Of a DNA stretch of 64,000 nt, positions 61,983-64,000 are shown piece after piece. The notes beneath the pieces are model-generated. The model was not told the DNA's origin, searched no databases, and worked only from the letters and a program-made list of their open reading frames with translations. Within the stretch, counting starts at the first letter, position 1. Every line of letters begins with the position of its first letter. The position numbers and the translations under genes are program-made. Source of the stretch: SLRI01 sp964576715 (GTDB lineage Bacteria > Pseudomonadota > Alphaproteobacteria > Geminicoccales > Geminicoccaceae); the NCBI GenBank assembly GCA_964576715.1, contig CAZNWE010000002.1:1-64000 (forward strand). The letters are read 5' to 3'.

Positions 61983-63470
61983 ATGAGCGGTTCGGGCAAT
62001 GATCTGGCCTGGCGCTCGGCGGCTGAGATCGCCGGATTGATCCGCTCGCGGAAGCTCTCGCCGGTCGAGATCATGGAGGTAGTGATCGCCCGGATCGAGG
62101 CCCGGAACCCGAGCCTCAACGCCTTCGTCTTCACCGACTTCGACGGTGCCCTCGCGGCGGCGAAGCAGGCCGAGCAGGCCGTCATGTCCGGGGCGGCACT
62201 GGGTCCCCTGCACGGTGTGCCGACCGCCATGAAGGATCTCTTCGACTTCAAGCCCGGCTGGCCCGCGAGCCTCGGCGGCGTGCGGGCGCTGCGCGACTGG
62301 CGGCCCGATCTCACCTGTCTCTGGGTCGAGCGGATGGAGCAGGCCGGGGCCATCGTCGTCGGCAAGGGCAACGCGCCGATCATGGGCTTCAGAGGTGTGA
62401 CCGACAACTACCTCTTCGGCCCGACCAGGAACCCGTTCGACACGACCCGCAACCCCGGCGGCTCGTCGGGCGGCAGTGCGGCGGCCGTCGCCGACGGGCT
62501 GGTGCCGTTCGCCGAGGGCACGGATGGCGGCGGGTCGATCCGCATTCCGGCCTCGTGGTCAGGCATCTACGGCTTCAAGGCGAGCTTCGGCCGGGTACCG
62601 CTCAACGCCCGCCCCGACGCCTTCAGCCCGGCCAACTGCTTCATCCACGAGGGCCCCCTGACCCGGACGGTGGAGGATGCGGCGCTGATGCTGGAATCGC
62701 TCGCTGGGCCGGACCACCGTGACCCCTTCAGCCTGCCCGACCGGCTCGATTTTCTGGGCGCCACCCGCCGGTCGATCGCGGGCATGAAGATCGCCTGGAC
62801 GCCAAATTTCGACGTCTTTCCAGTGGAGCCCGTGATCGTCGGGACCTGCCGGCAGGCGCTATCGGCGTTCGAGCAGGCCGGCGCCGTCGTCGAGGAGGTC
62901 ACCTTCGACATCAAGCGGCACCACCGCGAGCTGGCCGATCTCTGGTGCAAGCTGATCCTGCCGCTGACCGTTGGCGCCTTCGACGGCTTGAAGGCCGCCG
63001 GCATCGACCTCATGGGCGAGCACCGCGCCGACCTGCCGCCCGAGCTCACGGCCTGGGTCGAGCGGTCGGCCGCCATGACCACCCGCGACATGCTGGCCTG
63101 CCAGCTGGCCCGGACCGAGATCAACGACGCCATTCAGGCCGTGCTCGACCGCTACGACGTCATCGTCTCGCCGACCCTGGCGGCCCTGCCGGTCGAGAAC
63201 GGCACGGACGGCAACACGCTGGGCCCGGCCGAGATCAACGGTGAGCCGGTCGAGCGGCTGATCGGCTGGTGCATGACCTATTTCATCAATTTCTCGGGCC
63301 ATCCGGCGGCGTCGATCCCGGCCGGCCTCGCCTCCGGCAACCTGCCGGTGGGCCTGCAGATCATCGGTCAGCGGATGGCCGACGACCAGGTGATCGCCGC
63401 CAGCGCCGCCTTCGAGCGGGTGCGGCCCTGGGCGGACAGCTACGCCATCTGCGAGGCCCGGCCGATCTAG
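61983..63470 (+). CDS. Amidase of the amidase-signature family
   Basis: A 495-residue amidase, 73 bp after atzF. ATG 61983 is preferred over 61980 because of its spacing to GGGGGG. The triad Lys (TAMKDLFDF), cis-Ser ([11 protein letters not shown]) and nucleophile ([17 protein letters not shown]) is complete. The substrate is unknown. It belongs to the same operon as atzF and should be induced with it, so it may release an amide group earlier in the same pathway. Confidence 0.88.
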   Translation: MSGSGNDLAWRSAAEIAGLIRSRKLSPVEIMEVVIARIEARNPSLNAFVFTDFDGALAAAKQAEQAVMSGAALGPLHGVPTAMKDLFDFKPGWPASLGGVRALRDWRPDLTCLWVERMEQAGAIVVGKGNAPIMGFRGVTDNYLFGPTRNPFDTTRNPGGSSGGSAAAVADGLVPFAEGTDGGGSIRIPASWSGIYGFKASFGRVPLNARPDAFSPANCFIHEGPLTRTVEDAALMLESLAGPDHRDPFSLPDRLDFLGATRRSIAGMKIAWTPNFDVFPVEPVIVGTCRQALSAFEQAGAVVEEVTFDIKRHHRELADLWCKLILPLTVGAFDGLKAAGIDLMGEHRADLPPELTAWVERSAAMTTRDMLACQLARTEINDAIQAVLDRYDVIVSPTLAALPVENGTDGNTLGPAEINGEPVERLIGWCMTYFINFSGHPAASIPAGLASGNLPVGLQIIGQRMADDQVIAASAAFERVRPWADSYAICEARPI

Positions 63471-63473
63471 GCG

Positions 63474-64000
63474 TCAGTCGCGATCCACACGGCGGTAGTA
63501 CCAGTCGACGAGGCCGGCATCCTTGGCGGCACGGCCGGTCTCGACCTCGTCGGTGGTGAGGGGCGCCGGGGCCAGCGCCGGCTCGCCGGGCCGCCATTCG
63601 GCCGGGGTCTGGACGCCTTCGGCATCGCCGTGCTGGAGTGCTGTGACCAGGCGCAGCAGCTCCTCGATGCTGCGGCCGACGCTCAAGGGGTAGGATGCGG
63701 TGGCCCTGATGAACCCTTCTGGATCGATGACGAAGCTGCCGCGCACGGTGGCACTGCTCCGGGCGTCGGCCTCGAGCATGCCGTAGGCGCCAGCGATCAC
63801 CATGGAGGGGTCCTCGATCAGCGGAAACGGCACGGTGACGCCGAAGCGATCGCGGATGCTCTCGAGCCAGGCGAGGTGGCTGTAGAGGCTGTCGATGGAG
63901 AGCGCCAGGAGATCGCAGCCCAACGCCCGAAAGCGCTCGTGGGCATGGGCGAGCGCGATCAGCTCGCTGGTGCAGACCGGGGTGAAGTCGGCCGGGTGCG
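63474..64000 (-). CDS. 1-Cys-type peroxiredoxin (Prx6/AhpC-like), N-terminus outside window
   Basis: The first residues lie beyond the right edge. The visible part begins with HPADFTPVCTSEL, which carries the peroxidatic Cys of the PVCT motif, then DLLALSIDSLYSHLAWL, and the Prx6-type C-terminus (EWRPGEPALAPAPLTTDEVE). Prx6-type enzymes reduce peroxides in the cytoplasm. The gene ends three bases after the amidase gene on the opposite strand. About 176 residues are seen of an expected 210-220. Confidence 0.88.
   Translation of the reverse strand, partial: HPADFTPVCTSELIALAHAHERFRALGCDLLALSIDSLYSHLAWLESIRDRFGVTVPFPLIEDPSMVIAGAYGMLEADARSSATVRGSFVIDPEGFIRATASYPLSVGRSIEELLRLVTALQHGDAEGVQTPAEWRPGEPALAPAPLTTDEVETGRAAKDAGLVDWYYRRVDRD

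Noticed and set aside
1..64000. CRISPR array, prophage, integrase, IS element or rRNA
   Set aside because: No regularly spaced direct repeats, no transposase, integrase or phage structural proteins, and no rRNA-like sequence were seen.

Overview
The window is GC-rich DNA (around 70% by eye) with dense, alphaproteobacterial-style gene packing. Several genes point to a metabolically versatile member of the Alphaproteobacteria, probably Rhodospirillales-like: an FnrL-type regulator with the C-x2-C-x7-C cysteine pattern, a conserved alphaproteobacterial small protein near tRNA-Lys, ApaG, and many substrate-binding-protein (SBP) dependent transporters. The taxonomic placement is an inference from gene content only.

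Layout. 0-3.7 kb: 3' part of tRNA-Lys(UUU), a conserved small protein and a giant MscS-family channel. 3.8-14 kb: two overlapping orphan SBP genes, then phnD behind a candidate Pho box. PhnD is separated from phnC-phnE-phnE by a CHASE2 adenylate cyclase and an opposing FecR/hypothetical pair. 14-19 kb: housekeeping-type genes (TrmH/SpoU methyltransferase, ApaG, TrkH, TerB-like), a lipoprotein, an FNR-type oxygen regulator with its own FNR box, and an unknown protein. 19.5-28.8 kb: a carbohydrate-type ABC transporter, a zinc alcohol/butanediol-type dehydrogenase and acoABC (acetoin dehydrogenase E1 alpha, E1 beta, E2-type), apparently one uptake and catabolism unit. 28.8-35.6 kb: META-domain protein, thioredoxin-like protein, a tightly coupled ubiD / inositol-phosphatase-like / Ldh_2 dehydrogenase / LhgO-like oxidase row, and a parDE module whose toxin carries an amber stop.

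35.7-54 kb is a transport block: a dipeptide-type system with a fused permease-ATPase, an N-carbamoyl-amino-acid/hydantoin-type hydrolase, a cardiolipin synthase followed by a fragment of a second copy of that hydrolase, a polyamine-type (Pot) system, and a second dipeptide-type system with a fused double ATPase. 54-63.5 kb carries genes for breaking down small urea oligomers or ureides: a biuret-hydrolase-like cysteine hydrolase, an NCS2 permease, AtzG and AtzE homologues, a GntR/FCD regulator, allophanate hydrolase (AtzF) and a further amidase. A peroxiredoxin runs off the right edge.

The most informative regulatory signal is a pair of TTG-N4-CAA decamers set exactly 12 bp apart. It occurs upstream of the second dipeptide-type transporter (48.58 kb), upstream of the biuH-permease-atzGE operon (58.84 kb) and at the 5' end of atzF (60.05 kb), around the GntR gene. 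This suggests one regulon that imports and hydrolyses biuret-, triuret- or ureide-like compounds. A second notable signal is a dispersed repeat of about 70-105 bp built from GATG/ATCAT-centred palindromes, seen at 13.9, 30.36 and 54.1 kb.
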